DNA of 64,000 nt from Desertimonas flava (GCF_003426815.1 NZ_QKYK01000012.1:1-64000); one strand, 5' to 3'; shown: positions 25,121 through 34,571, numbered from the stretch's first letter. Translations and numbers: made by a program. The notes: generated from the letters alone by a model not told the origin.

Positions 25121-26071
25121 ATGAACGCCCAGCACCCCGACGCCCCCACCTTCGCCGACGACGCCCTCACCCCGAGCGCACGCCAGCCCTTCAGCCGTCG
25201 CCGCCTCTTCGAGTTCGGCGGCGCCGCGGCCGCGATGGCCGCAGTCCTCGCCGCGTGCGGCAACGATGGCGGCGGCGCGCCCGGCCGGGTCGGCCTGGCG
25301 CCCACCACCACGGCGCTGCCCACCGCGACCGTCGACGACGCCGTGTTCCTGCGCACGCTGCAGTCGCTCGAGTACTCCACCCTTGGCATGTACGAGCGGT
25401 TCGCCGCCGAGGGCGGCCTCGAGGGACAGGCTGCCGCCGCCCTCGAACGCTTCACCACCGACCACACCGCGGCCGCGGCCGAGCTCGACGGCCTGCTCGG
25501 TACCGTCGGCGGCACGCCCTTCGCCTGCCCCAACCCGTGGTACGAGGCCCGATTCTTCGGTCCGGCCCTCGACAACATCTTCGGCGGGACCAACTCCGAC
25601 GGCGAGATCCCCGTCAGCGACGACATCCCCCGCGATGTCCTGACGATGATCTGGGCGCTCGAATCGCTCGCCACGTCGTCGAGCCTGCACTTCATCCCGC
25701 AGCTCTCCACCCCCGAGCTGCGCTCCGCCGTCATCGCTCTCGGCGCCAAGGCGTCGCGCCGCGCGGCCACCGCCACGCTCCTGCGCAACCCGGCGCCGGT
25801 CGGCTACCTCTCCCCCGAGATCATCGAGGCCGACGGCGGCGAGGTCCCCACGGTCGAGACCGAGCCGCCGGCGACCGATGCCAGCGCCGACTCCACGCCG
25901 GACGCCGCGCCGATCGTGCTGCCGTACGTCATCAGCACGCGCTTCGCTCAGCTCACCGCCGTCAGCATCGAGATCGGCGCCGTCAACGAGCTCGGACTGC
26001 GCTACAAGTCGGCGTTCGAGACGCCGGCCGACAACGCCTTCGTCTACAACAGCCTCACCTGCGACGCCTGA
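25121..26071 (+). CDS. Tat-exported ferritin-like lipoprotein
   Basis: A 316-residue ferritin-like protein with a twin-arginine signal and lipobox: SRRRLFEFGGAAAAMAA followed by AACG, where the cysteine would be lipidated. The mature part has paired helices (FLRTLQSLEYSTLGMYERFA, ERFTTDHTAAAAELDGLL, a C-terminal helix with TAVSIEIGAVNELGL). The pair of a cytosolic-looking and an exported ferritin-like protein is recurrent in actinobacteria, but their job is unproven. ATG 25121 follows the upstream stop closely, so they are co-transcribed. Confidence 0.78.
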   Translation: MNAQHPDAPTFADDALTPSARQPFSRRRLFEFGGAAAAMAAVLAACGNDGGGAPGRVGLAPTTTALPTATVDDAVFLRTLQSLEYSTLGMYERFAAEGGLEGQAAAALERFTTDHTAAAAELDGLLGTVGGTPFACPNPWYEARFFGPALDNIFGGTNSDGEIPVSDDIPRDVLTMIWALESLATSSSLHFIPQLSTPELRSAVIALGAKASRRAATATLLRNPAPVGYLSPEIIEADGGEVPTVETEPPATDASADSTPDAAPIVLPYVISTRFAQLTAVSIEIGAVNELGLRYKSAFETPADNAFVYNSLTCDA

Positions 26072-26104
26072 CCGCGACGGCCCCACCGGTAGCCTGATGG
26101 CGAT

Positions 26105-26463
<359 letters not shown>

Positions 26464-26588
26464 ATCACATTGCGTTCCCCGGCCACGCAGGCCGCCGGCT
26501 GAAACCGGATCGGTGAGCGGTGGAGGCAGGTTTCTGCGTTCTGGGGTCACACTTTGGCGATGCGAGGCCGGGACGGGACGGGAGGCGA

Positions 26589-26615
26589 TGTCACAGGCGG
26601 GCGGGGTCGATCGTC
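26589..26615 (+). promoter_or_regulatory. ECF41-type promoter of the oxidoreductase-sigma operon
   Basis: TGTCACA (26589-26595), exactly 16 bases, then CGTC (26612-26615) matches the promoter described for ECF41 sigma factors as I recall it. The next gene but one is such a sigma factor. Transcription would start about 26621-26624, right at the ATG of the oxidoreductase, so the mRNA would be leaderless or nearly so. Confidence 0.65.
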
Positions 26616-26623
26616 TGGGTGGC

Positions 26624-27916
26624 ATGCGCACACAACCCACGTACGTCGTCGGCGGTGGGCTCGCCGGATTGACGGCCGCAGCCGCCCTGGCCACCGCCGG
26701 CCACGCCGTCACCGTCCTCGAGTCGACCAGCGAACTCGGTGGCCGGGCCCGGAGCCGACGCCGTGACGGGTTCTCGATGAACGTCGGCCCGCACGCCGTC
26801 TACAAGGGCGGCGTCGGCTACCCCATCCTGCGCCGCCTGGGTGTCCCGCTGCACGGCGGCGCCCCGAACTTCCGCCGCTACGGCGTGATCACAGGCGGCA
26901 CCGCACGTCGCGCCGCCCGCTACGTCGCCACGCTGCGCCGGCCGATCAGCACGGTCCGGGCCATGCTCGGCGCCGGCTCCCGCAGCGCCCGCGAGCTCGC
27001 CGGCACCAGCGTCGCCGACTGGCTCAGCGACGCCGTCCCCGACGCTCGCAGCCGCGCCGTCGTCGAATCCCTCGTGCGCACCACCAACTACGCCGCCGAC
27101 CTCGACCTGCTCGACGCCGGGGCCGCCGCCCGGCAGATGCGCAACGCCCTGCGAGGCGTGCTGTACGTGCACGGCGGCTGGCAGACGATGGTCGACGGCC
27201 TCGCCGACATCGTGATCGCCCACGGTGGCACGATCCGGCGCAACGCCCCGGTCAGCCGCGTCCACCAGGACGGCCAGCGGGCGACCGGCATCACGCTCGA
27301 CGATGGCACGGAGATCGACGCCGATCGCATCGTCGTGGCAGTCAACGAGGCCCGTCGGGCCGTGGCGCTGATCGACGGACCACCGCTGCTCGATCTCGAG
27401 GTGGCCGCCGCAGCCGCCGTCCCGATCCGGATGGCCCATCTCGACGTCGCCCTGCGGCCGCTCCCCCAGCGTCGCATCGTCACGGCGCTGGGACTCGACG
27501 AGCGGGTCTTCGTCTCCACACCGAGCGACGTCGCGGACGTGGCACCGGCCGACGGCGCAGTCGTGTCGGTCGGTCGCTATCTCGCTCCCGACGAGGAGGC
27601 CGACGACCACCGGGGTGAACTGGAAGCGGCGCTCGAGGCCGTCCAGCCGGGCTGGACCGACCACGTCGTGGACGTTCGCTACGTGCCCCGATCGATGGTG
27701 GCCGGCGACCACCCCCGGGTCGCCACCAATGGCACGCTCGGCCGGCCCACCGTCGGCATCGCCGGAGTCACCGGTCTCGCCGTGGCCGGCGACTGGATCG
27801 GACCGCGCGGGGCGCTCGCCGACGCCTCGGTACGATCGGGTTGGGACGCCGCCGCGCTGGTCGCACCCCGCAGCCTGTCGCACACGCCGGCCGCCCCGTC
27901 GCTCACCGCTCCGTGA
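26624..27916 (+). CDS. FAD-dependent amine-oxidase/desaturase-like oxidoreductase
   Basis: A 430-residue flavoprotein of the NAD(P)-binding, amine-oxidase/phytoene-desaturase group. The N-terminus YVVGGGLAGLTAAAALATAG is the ADP-binding fold, followed by the ELGGRARS motif and the C-terminal VAGDWIGPRGALADASVRSG FAD loop. The substrate is unknown. I take ATG 26624 because it starts three bases before the fold and coincides with the expected start of the ECF41 transcript; ATG 26588 would lie upstream of that promoter's -10 element. It precedes and is probably co-transcribed with the sigma factor gene. Confidence 0.85.
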   Translation: MRTQPTYVVGGGLAGLTAAAALATAGHAVTVLESTSELGGRARSRRRDGFSMNVGPHAVYKGGVGYPILRRLGVPLHGGAPNFRRYGVITGGTARRAARYVATLRRPISTVRAMLGAGSRSARELAGTSVADWLSDAVPDARSRAVVESLVRTTNYAADLDLLDAGAAARQMRNALRGVLYVHGGWQTMVDGLADIVIAHGGTIRRNAPVSRVHQDGQRATGITLDDGTEIDADRIVVAVNEARRAVALIDGPPLLDLEVAAAAAVPIRMAHLDVALRPLPQRRIVTALGLDERVFVSTPSDVADVAPADGAVVSVGRYLAPDEEADDHRGELEAALEAVQPGWTDHVVDVRYVPRSMVAGDHPRVATNGTLGRPTVGIAGVTGLAVAGDWIGPRGALADASVRSGWDAAALVAPRSLSHTPAAPSLTAP

Positions 27917-27923
27917 TCGCCCG

Positions 27924-28970
27924 ATGACCGTTCAGTCGACACCATCCCGTCCCTCATCACCGGCCTCCGCCGGCGGTCGCACCTTCGACGCGTCGTGCGA
28001 GGACAACGCGACAGCGGCCTTCGCCGCCGCACGGCCGAAGCTGCTGTCGATCGCCTATCGCATGCTCGGCACGATGGCCGAGGCCGAGGACGTGGTCGGT
28101 GACGTCGCCTTGCGGTGGCTCACCGTCGACCACGCCACGATCGTCACCCCCGAGGCATGGTTGGTCACCGCCGTCACGCGGCGGGCGCTGGACGTGCTCA
28201 AGTCGGCGCGTCGCCAGCGCGAGCAGTACCCCGGCGTGTGGCTTCCCGAGCCCGTCGCCACGGGTCCGAGCGCGGGCGACCAGCTCGAGCAGACCGACGG
28301 CCTGACGATCGGGTTCCTCCTCCTGCTCGAACGGCTCACGCCGATCGAACGAGCGGTGTTCGTGCTGCACGACGTCCTCGACCACTCGCACAGCGAGGTC
28401 GCCGACGCCCTGGGGCGAAGCGAGGCTGCCTGCCGCCAGGCGCTCAGCCGGGCCCGCCGTCACGTGCGCGACGGTTCCGGCGATGCGCCCGCCGATGCCG
28501 GGCAGGCGGGCGCCGACATCGCCGTGGCCGCCGAAGCGGCACAGCAGATGCTCATCGCCGTGATGTCGGGCGATCCGGAGGGACTGCTCGCCACGCTCGC
28601 CCCCGATGTGGTCGTGCTCAGTGACGGCGGCGGCGTCGTCCACGCGGCGCTACGACCGGTCGTCGGACCGGAGAAGGTCGGCCGTCTGCTCGGCAACCTC
28701 GTCCGGCGGATCTACGCCAGCGGCGACGTGCAAATGGCGCAGATGGAGATCAACGGCACCGTCGGCTTCGTGATGTTCGGCTCCGGTCGGTGGGCCGCCA
28801 CCACGGTGGACGTCGGCGCCGACGGCCGGGTCACCGCCATCAACATGTGGCTCAACCCCGACAAGCTCGAACGGCTCGTGGCGTCGCTGCCGTGGGCCGC
28901 CGACAATCCGGCCCCCTCCGAGGGCACGGGCCGCTTCCGCCACCGCCGCGGCGCACCTGTCGCGCCCTGA
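27924..28970 (+). CDS. sigJ: ECF41 / SigJ-type sigma factor
   Basis: A 348-residue ECF sigma factor with a fused SnoaL-like C-terminal domain. Region 2 is around residues 30-70 (LLSIAYRMLGTMAEAEDVVG), region 4 around 135-185 (LTPIERAVFVLHDVLDHSHS), the linker motif WLPEP near residue 105, and the C-terminal DGGG near residue 232; the last two are ECF41 hallmarks that replace an anti-sigma factor by self-regulation. It lies seven bases after the oxidoreductase gene; ECF41 genes are typically linked to oxidoreductases or CMD proteins. The promoter before that gene suggests autoregulation. Confidence 0.92.
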   Translation: MTVQSTPSRPSSPASAGGRTFDASCEDNATAAFAAARPKLLSIAYRMLGTMAEAEDVVGDVALRWLTVDHATIVTPEAWLVTAVTRRALDVLKSARRQREQYPGVWLPEPVATGPSAGDQLEQTDGLTIGFLLLLERLTPIERAVFVLHDVLDHSHSEVADALGRSEAACRQALSRARRHVRDGSGDAPADAGQAGADIAVAAEAAQQMLIAVMSGDPEGLLATLAPDVVVLSDGGGVVHAALRPVVGPEKVGRLLGNLVRRIYASGDVQMAQMEINGTVGFVMFGSGRWAATTVDVGADGRVTAINMWLNPDKLERLVASLPWAADNPAPSEGTGRFRHRRGAPVAP

Positions 28971-28998
28971 CGCCGGCCGCGAGCCCGGCGGCTCCGCG

Positions 28999-29583
28999 TC
29001 AGGACACGTTGAGATTGGCGTCGGCGGTCTCGTTGAACGCCGTGAGCACCGGCACGCCGGATCGGATGTCGATGCGGCAGATCGACGCCGGTGACAGGTG
29101 GGAACGCCAGGCGATCTCGACACCGGCGCCGAGGGCCCAGGAGACGGCCGACTTGATCGGCGAGACGTGCGAGACGACGACGACGGTGCGGTCCCCTCCC
29201 GCCCGCTCGGCGAGCTCCTCACACGCGCCGCGCACCCGGCCATCGAGGGTGAGCAGGGACTCACCGCCCTCGGGCGCGAAGGCCGGATCGTCTCGCCACT
29301 TCGCCCAGACCCCGGCGGGTGTGGCGCGGGCGTCGACCCCTTCGAACACGCCGTACGACAGCTCGATCCAGCGCTCGTCGACGCTGAACGGCTGCCCGAA
29401 GGCCGACGCCGTCTGCTGCGCGCGCACGAGCGGGCTGCTGATCAGTTCGTCGACCGGTCCGATCCGATCGGCGATCACCTTGGCCTGCTGTTCGCCGACC
29501 TCGTCGAGCGGCTCGTCGATGCGCCCCTGCAGCCGGCCGGCGGCGTTGAGCGCCGTGCGGCCGTGGCGTACGAGGATCAGCAC
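28999..29583 (-). CDS. Histidine phosphatase (phosphoglycerate mutase-like)
   Basis: A 194-residue histidine phosphatase: the catalytic LVRHGRTALNAAGRLQG at residues 4-20, the second-site motif SSPLVRAQQTA, the acid/base Glu in IELSYGVFEG and the C-terminal VVVVSHVSPIK. Family members remove phosphate from small metabolites or alpha-ribazole phosphate. It ends the DUF164 gene group. In mycobacteria the equivalent place is held by a fused RNase H/phosphatase; here the RNase H half is absent. Confidence 0.88.
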   Translation of the reverse strand: MLILVRHGRTALNAAGRLQGRIDEPLDEVGEQQAKVIADRIGPVDELISSPLVRAQQTASAFGQPFSVDERWIELSYGVFEGVDARATPAGVWAKWRDDPAFAPEGGESLLTLDGRVRGACEELAERAGGDRTVVVVSHVSPIKSAVSWALGAGVEIAWRSHLSPASICRIDIRSGVPVLTAFNETADANLNVS

Positions 29584-29673
29584 AGCGGCGTCGCCGATGT
29601 CGTCGGATCGGCCGTCCGCGTCGAAGACTCCATCAGACCGCGCCCCTCGTCTGCACGCCGCCGATGTTAGAGC

Positions 29674-30150
29674 TCACGCCGCGGCGAACAGCTGACCGGT
29701 CGCCCGGAACTGCCGGCGTCGAGCCGGGTCGGACAGTCCCGACCGTTTCCATATCCACACCACCAGTGCCAGCCCGGCCAGTTCGAAGACGATGTTGAGC
29801 GGGCCGCGCTGTACCGAGGGCAGGTCGAAGCCGTCGAAGTCGGTGCCGCCGAGCGGCCACCAGAACACGTCGGTGGTCGCCCAGGCCCCGTCGAACACGA
29901 GATGCAGCAGCGTTCCGATCGGCAGGCCGAGCAGGAGCCGGCGGATCGGCTTGCGCCCGCTCGTGGCCAGCATCACCACGACGAGCAGGCCGACGCTGAA
30001 CACCAGTGTGTGCAACAGCCACATGCCGCCGGTCACGATGTCGATCTCGGGCAGGACGGCGCCGACGACGAGCAGCCGGTAGTCGAAGCGGGGGTCACGG
30101 AACACGTACCAGACCGTGAGCACGGCGGTGCCGATGAACCAGAACAGCAC
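29674..30150 (-). CDS. Membrane protein, metal-dependent hydrolase-like (DUF457/YdjM type)
   Basis: A 158-residue protein with about four hydrophobic segments and conserved polar residues inside them: GAVLPEIDIVTGG, LLHTLVFSV and LLHLVFDGAW, an H/D pattern like the YdjM/DUF457 family of membrane-bound metal-dependent hydrolases. GTG 30150 is used; it lies 13 bases after the DUF164 stop. Upstream frame is the shadow of that gene. Function unknown. Confidence 0.7.
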   Translation of the reverse strand: MLFWFIGTAVLTVWYVFRDPRFDYRLLVVGAVLPEIDIVTGGMWLLHTLVFSVGLLVVVMLATSGRKPIRRLLLGLPIGTLLHLVFDGAWATTDVFWWPLGGTDFDGFDLPSVQRGPLNIVFELAGLALVVWIWKRSGLSDPARRRQFRATGQLFAAA

Positions 30151-30163
30151 GAGTCGGCCCGTG

Positions 30164-30871
30164 TCAGGGCACGAGCAGGCGCCCGCAGTTGGGGCACTCG
30201 GCGATCGCATCGGAGGCGGCGGTCGCCTTGACGCGCTCGAACTCGCTGGTCGACAGGTCCATGTGACAACCGGTGCACTGCCGGCCGTCGAGGCGGGCGA
30301 TGGCGACACCGCCGTGGTGGCGGCGTGCCGCTTCGTAGTCGGCGAGGGCCGACGCGTCGAAGCGTCCCACCAGCTCGTTGCGGCGCTCGGTCAGCGTCGC
30401 CACCTCGGCGTCGATCTCGGCCTCGGCGGCCGCCAGGGCGGCAGCGGCGGCGGCCTGGGCGTCGTCCTGCGCCGGGACCGCAGCCTCCACCTCGGCCAGC
30501 TCGCCGGCGAGGCGGGCGTCCTCCTCGAGGTGTTCGAGCTCGGCGTCGTCGAGGGCGTCGCGACGGGCGGCGATCGTCTCCAGCTCGTGCATCAGCGCCT
30601 CGGCCTCGCGCGGCGCGATCACGGTCTTCAGTTGCGCCTGGAGCCGCTCGCGCTGCCTGGTGAGGTCCGCGCCCTCCTTCTCGGCGGCGGCGACGGCCGC
30701 TTCGATCTCGGCTTGGCGAGCGGCGATGGCGGCAGCTCGCTTGCGGCTGACGTCACGCTGACTGGCGGCCGCGGCAGCCGCTTCACGCTCGGGGAGCCGC
30801 GCTCGGCGGAAGCCGAGCTGGTCGATCGCCGTGTCGACCTCCTGGAGGGCGACGAGATCGTCGCTCAGCAC
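30164..30871 (-). CDS. DUF164 zinc-ribbon coiled-coil protein
   Basis: A 235-residue protein with a long antiparallel coiled coil (about residues 10-185, almost entirely Ala, Glu, Arg and Gln) and a C-terminal C4 zinc ribbon: CTGCHMDLS and CPNCGRLLVP. This is the C4-type zinc-ribbon family thought to bind nucleic acid or to act as an RNase E-like adapter; the exact role is unsettled. GTG 30871 gives the family's usual length; ATG 30943 is an alternative that adds a non-conserved 24-residue leader. Gene context (phosphatase, rnpB nearby) matches other actinobacteria. Confidence 0.85.
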   Translation of the reverse strand: MLSDDLVALQEVDTAIDQLGFRRARLPEREAAAAAASQRDVSRKRAAAIAARQAEIEAAVAAAEKEGADLTRQRERLQAQLKTVIAPREAEALMHELETIAARRDALDDAELEHLEEDARLAGELAEVEAAVPAQDDAQAAAAAALAAAEAEIDAEVATLTERRNELVGRFDASALADYEAARRHHGGVAIARLDGRQCTGCHMDLSTSEFERVKATAASDAIAECPNCGRLLVP

Positions 30872-30928
30872 GGTCGGTTCACGGAGTTGGGTGCCACCCC
30901 GTGGAGGGTAGCGGGGCCCCGGACGCCA

Positions 30929-31063
30929 AGGTGTGAGCGACAAGTGTGAGCGACGAGCGCGCAGACCTGCATCCCTGGCTCACACCTCGCCGGCAGGATC
31001 GGCCCCTGCCAGCAAGTGTGAGTGGACGACGCGGCGATGCGCGTCCCTGGCTCACACATCGCC
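30929..31063. repeat. Two GTGTGAG / CTCACAC fold-back repeats
   Basis: Two imperfect copies of a 49-50-bp unit, 30942-30991 and 31014-31063. Each starts AAGTGTGAG, ends CTGGCTCACAC(C/A)TCGCC and can fold on its own. A third half copy GGTGTGAGCGAC precedes them at 30930. They fill the gap between the DUF164 gene and the PBP gene end. Confidence 0.75.
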
Positions 31064-31079
31064 GCAGACAGCCTGCGGG

Positions 31080-33350
31080 TCAGCAGGCGCGGTAGACGTA
31101 CCCGGACGACACGGGGTACATCGGCAGCGGCGCGTTGGGATCGAGGTTGTCCGGTGGGATGGTGGTGCCCGCCGGCACGGTGCCATAGACGGGCTGCACC
31201 GGCGTGGTCTGCACCGGCGGTGCCGGCGGTGCCGGCGTGGCCGGCGGGGCCGTCGGGGGCGGTGCGGCCGGGTTGGCGAAGCCACTCGGCTGGCCCGGAA
31301 CTGCGGGGGCCCCGACCGGCTGTCCGCCGGTGTAGCCGGTGATGACGTACACGCACTCGTTGCCGGGCAGGAAGAGCCGGTACGGCTCACGGGCCGGCGC
31401 CGGCGGAGCCTCCCAGTCGGCGGCGCCCTCGGTCTGTGACGCAGCCTCCATGTAGTTCTGCCAGATCTCCGTCGGGTAGCCGCCACCCTGGACCCGGTCG
31501 TTGTCGAACTCGGGGACGTTGATCATCGGGGTATGCCCGTCGGGGTCGCCCACCCACACCGCCGTGGCGAGGTTGGGCGTGAAGCCGACGAACCAGGCGT
31601 TGGTGTTCTCGTCCTGCGTACCCGTCTTGCCGGCCGCGGGCACCGAGATCGGATAATGCCGCCCGGTGCCCACCGTGAGCACGCCCTTGAGGATGTCGAC
31701 GGCCTCGAGCGCCACCTCGCGGTCGAGCACCTGCACGCCCGGATCCTCGTGCTGGTAGACGACGGTGTTCGTGCTGTCGGTGATCGACTCCACGTAGTAC
31801 GGCTGCATGTGCAGGCCGTTGTTGGCGATCGTCTGGGCACCCGCCGCCATGTCGAGCGGCGACATCTCGTTGGCGCCGGTGGCCAGCGCCGGGAAGGGCT
31901 GCAACGGATCGCGCTGGCCGGGATCGAGGTTGCGGTTGAGGTACGGCGAGTCGGCCATGCGGTACATCGTGTCGACGACACGGTTGAGGCCGACGATCTG
32001 CGCCAGCCGGGCATAGGCGCAGTTGATCGAGCGCCACGTCATCTGGGCGAGCGTGTCGGGCTCGCGGCTGACGGCGTCGGTGATCTCGAACGGATCGCTC
32101 GGATCGCCGGGGTTGGGCAGCACGCACGGCCGGCGACCGTCGATGATGTCGGTGGCCTGGGCGCCGGCTTGCAGGGCGGCGGCGAGGATGAAGATCTTCA
32201 CGCTCGACCCCGTCTGGCGGGGGGCGAGAGCCATGTTGACCTGGCTGTCCTCGAAGCTGCGCCCGCCGACCATCGCCCGCACGGCGCCGGTGGAGGAGTC
32301 GAGCGACACCATCGCCGCCTCGAATCCCTGATTGTTCTGCGGCAGCACCGTCGCCGCCGTCTCGGCGTACGCCTGATACGTCGGGTTGAGAGTCGTCTGG
32401 ATCGTCAGACCGCCCCGGTACAGCGCGGCGAAGCGCTCGTCGTACGAGTCGCCGAGGATGTTGGACCGGTTCAGCAGGTAGTCGGTGAGCGCTTCGGAGA
32501 AGTACGTCCGCTCGGGCCTCGGCTGGTCGGGGAACGACTGCGCCCGGGCCGGGATCTGGAACGCCGTCGGGCTGTTGGGATCCTGGTAGGCGTCGGCTTC
32601 CTCCTGCGTGAGGATCGCTTCGTCGACGAGCTGGCCGAGCACCTGCTCGAACCGGTTACGGGCCGCTTCGGGATTGTTGATCGGGTTGTAGCTCGAGGGC
32701 GACTGCACCAAGCCGGCGAGGAACGCGGCCTGCACCGGCGAAAGATCCCTGGCGTGGAGCCCGAAGTACGTCTCGGCCGCGGCCTCGATGCCGTACGAGT
32801 TCTGGCCGAAGAACACCGTGTTGAGGTAACGCTGGAGGATCTCCTCCTTGCTGTACTGGCGCTCGAGCATCAAGGCGTAGTGGATCTGCAGCATCTTGTA
32901 GCGCAGGTCGCGGTCGAAGCCGCCGAGGTACTCGTTCTTGGCGACCTGCATCGTGATCGTCGACGCGCCCTGCTGGTTGGCGTCGGAGGCCACGTTCGAC
33001 ACCGTCGCCCGGAACAGCGCTCGGGCGTTGACGCCGTTGTGCTCGTAGAACTCGCGGTCCTCGACGGCGAGGAAGGCGTCGATGACGCTCTGGGGGACGT
33101 CGGCCAGCTCGATCGGCTTGCTGTTCTGGCGCTGGAAGACGGCGATGACGTTGCCGCTGGTGTCGAGCGCCCGGGAGGGCCGGGCGAGATCGTCGAAGCC
33201 CGGCAGCTCGATCGGGCGGCCCTCCCACGAGTTGGCGACACCCCAGATGCGGGGGGCGACGCCGGCGAACACGGAACTGAACAGCAGTCCGGCGGCCAGG
33301 GTGATCACGAGGAGCCGGGAGACCCAGGTGATGGCGCGCACGTCGCCCAC
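31080..33350 (-). CDS. Class A penicillin-binding protein (PBP1A-like)
   Basis: A 756-residue bifunctional peptidoglycan synthase anchored by one TM helix (residues 9-29). The GT51 glycosyltransferase domain has the catalytic Glu in AVEDREFYEHNGVNA (about residue 98) and QGASTITMQVAKN. The transpeptidase domain has SSVK (about 382), SIN in WRSINCAYA and KTG in AGKTGTQDE (about 571). A Pro-rich tail after residue 690 ends in an unusual SGYVYRAC with a terminal cysteine. GTG 33350 is chosen just before the TM; GTG 33341 is equally possible. Confidence 0.93.
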   Translation of the reverse strand: MGDVRAITWVSRLLVITLAAGLLFSSVFAGVAPRIWGVANSWEGRPIELPGFDDLARPSRALDTSGNVIAVFQRQNSKPIELADVPQSVIDAFLAVEDREFYEHNGVNARALFRATVSNVASDANQQGASTITMQVAKNEYLGGFDRDLRYKMLQIHYALMLERQYSKEEILQRYLNTVFFGQNSYGIEAAAETYFGLHARDLSPVQAAFLAGLVQSPSSYNPINNPEAARNRFEQVLGQLVDEAILTQEEADAYQDPNSPTAFQIPARAQSFPDQPRPERTYFSEALTDYLLNRSNILGDSYDERFAALYRGGLTIQTTLNPTYQAYAETAATVLPQNNQGFEAAMVSLDSSTGAVRAMVGGRSFEDSQVNMALAPRQTGSSVKIFILAAALQAGAQATDIIDGRRPCVLPNPGDPSDPFEITDAVSREPDTLAQMTWRSINCAYARLAQIVGLNRVVDTMYRMADSPYLNRNLDPGQRDPLQPFPALATGANEMSPLDMAAGAQTIANNGLHMQPYYVESITDSTNTVVYQHEDPGVQVLDREVALEAVDILKGVLTVGTGRHYPISVPAAGKTGTQDENTNAWFVGFTPNLATAVWVGDPDGHTPMINVPEFDNDRVQGGGYPTEIWQNYMEAASQTEGAADWEAPPAPAREPYRLFLPGNECVYVITGYTGGQPVGAPAVPGQPSGFANPAAPPPTAPPATPAPPAPPVQTTPVQPVYGTVPAGTTIPPDNLDPNAPLPMYPVSSGYVYRAC

Positions 33351-33403
33351 GGTAACGCCCGAGGCCGCCGCGAAGCGGTCACCCACCGCCGGGTCCGGAC
33401 CGT

Positions 33404-33476
33404 CATCCGAGTGTGGAATGCCCGGTTTCCGGGCCTTCCACACTCGGGAGGCGTTCAACACTCGGATGGGTCGGGG
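33404..33476. repeat. ACTCGG repeat element, copy 1
   Basis: A hairpin CCGAGTGTGGAA (33407-33418) / TTCCACACTCGG (33436-33447) with an inner CCCGG-TTT-CCGGG stem, followed by TTCAACACTCGGATGGGTCG up to 33476. The reverse complement aligns with the element at 40722, including GAGTGTTGAA. It lies between the divergent PBP and LLM genes, so it is also promoter space. Confidence 0.75.
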
Positions 33477-33496
33477 GGTGGTCGTAGGGTGCTGCC

Positions 33497-34438
33497 GTGG
33501 CTGCTCACCCTCGCCCCTTCCGGTTCGGCATCCAGATCCGCGACGCCCGCGACGGCGCCGGCTGGAGAGACCTCGCCCGCCGCATCGAGGACCACGGGTA
33601 CTCGACGGCCACGATGCCCGATCACTTCACCGACCAGTTGGCGCCGATGCCCGCCCTGCAGGCGATCGCCGACGCGACCACGACGCTGCGCGTCGGCGCC
33701 CTGGTGTTCGACAACGACTACAAGCATCCGGTCGTGCTGGCCAAGGAGCTGGCCACGATGGATGTGCTGTCCGGCGGTCGGGTCGAGATCGGACTCGGCG
33801 CCGGCTGGATGACCAGCGACTACGAGGCGTCCGGCATCCCCCTCGACCGGCCGGGTGTGCGCATCGACCGCTTCGTCGAAGGCCTGCAGGTCATCAAGGG
33901 GGCGATGGGCGACGGGCCGTTCTCCTTCGAGGGCCGTCACTACACGATCACCGACTACGACGGCCTGCCCAAGCCGGTGCAGCAGCCCCGGCCGCCCATC
34001 CTCATCGGCGGCGGCGGCAAGCGGGTGCTCGGGATCGCCGCGCGCGAGGCCGACATCGTCGGCATCAACGGCACGATGACCGCCGGCGCCGTGGGGCCCG
34101 AGGCGCTCGAGACGATGACCCGTCCGGCGGTGCTCGATCGCATCGGGATCATCCGCGAAGCCGCCGGCGACCGCATCGACCGGATCGAGCTCAACATCCG
34201 GGTGTTCATGGTCTCCATCACCGAGGAGCCCGAGCCGATGATCGACAACCTGGCCAAGATGCTCGAGGTGGACCCCGACTTGATCCGTGAGTCGCCGTTC
34301 TCGTTGATCGGCCCGGTGTCGGCAGTCACGGAGGAGATCCTGCGACTCCGCGAGGAGACGGGGATCAGCTATCTCATCGTCGGCCAGGACGACGTCGAGG
34401 CCTTCGCCCCGGTGGTGTCGGCCCTCTCCGGCAACTGA
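33497..34438 (+). CDS. LLM-class F420-dependent oxidoreductase
   Basis: A 313-residue TIM-barrel oxidoreductase of the luciferase-like, TIGR03621 group. Features are the N-terminal FRFGIQIRDA, ATMPDHFTDQLAP, LSGGRVEIGLGAGWMTSDYE and PILIGGGGKRVLGIAARE, the pattern of coenzyme F420-using actinobacterial enzymes. The substrate is unknown. GTG 33497 lies directly after the repeat element. Confidence 0.88.
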   Translation: MAAHPRPFRFGIQIRDARDGAGWRDLARRIEDHGYSTATMPDHFTDQLAPMPALQAIADATTTLRVGALVFDNDYKHPVVLAKELATMDVLSGGRVEIGLGAGWMTSDYEASGIPLDRPGVRIDRFVEGLQVIKGAMGDGPFSFEGRHYTITDYDGLPKPVQQPRPPILIGGGGKRVLGIAAREADIVGINGTMTAGAVGPEALETMTRPAVLDRIGIIREAAGDRIDRIELNIRVFMVSITEEPEPMIDNLAKMLEVDPDLIRESPFSLIGPVSAVTEEILRLREETGISYLIVGQDDVEAFAPVVSALSGN

Positions 34439-34571
34439 TCCCGCGCTGCCGGGCGGCTCCTCGTCCGGCCACGATCGGTCGCCCAACCGACGTTCCCGGT
34501 CCGTCGCCAGGTACGGTGCGTGCCGCGGGGCCCGGGCGTTCTGGGTTCCGGTGAGAAAAGTGAGGGCCAAC

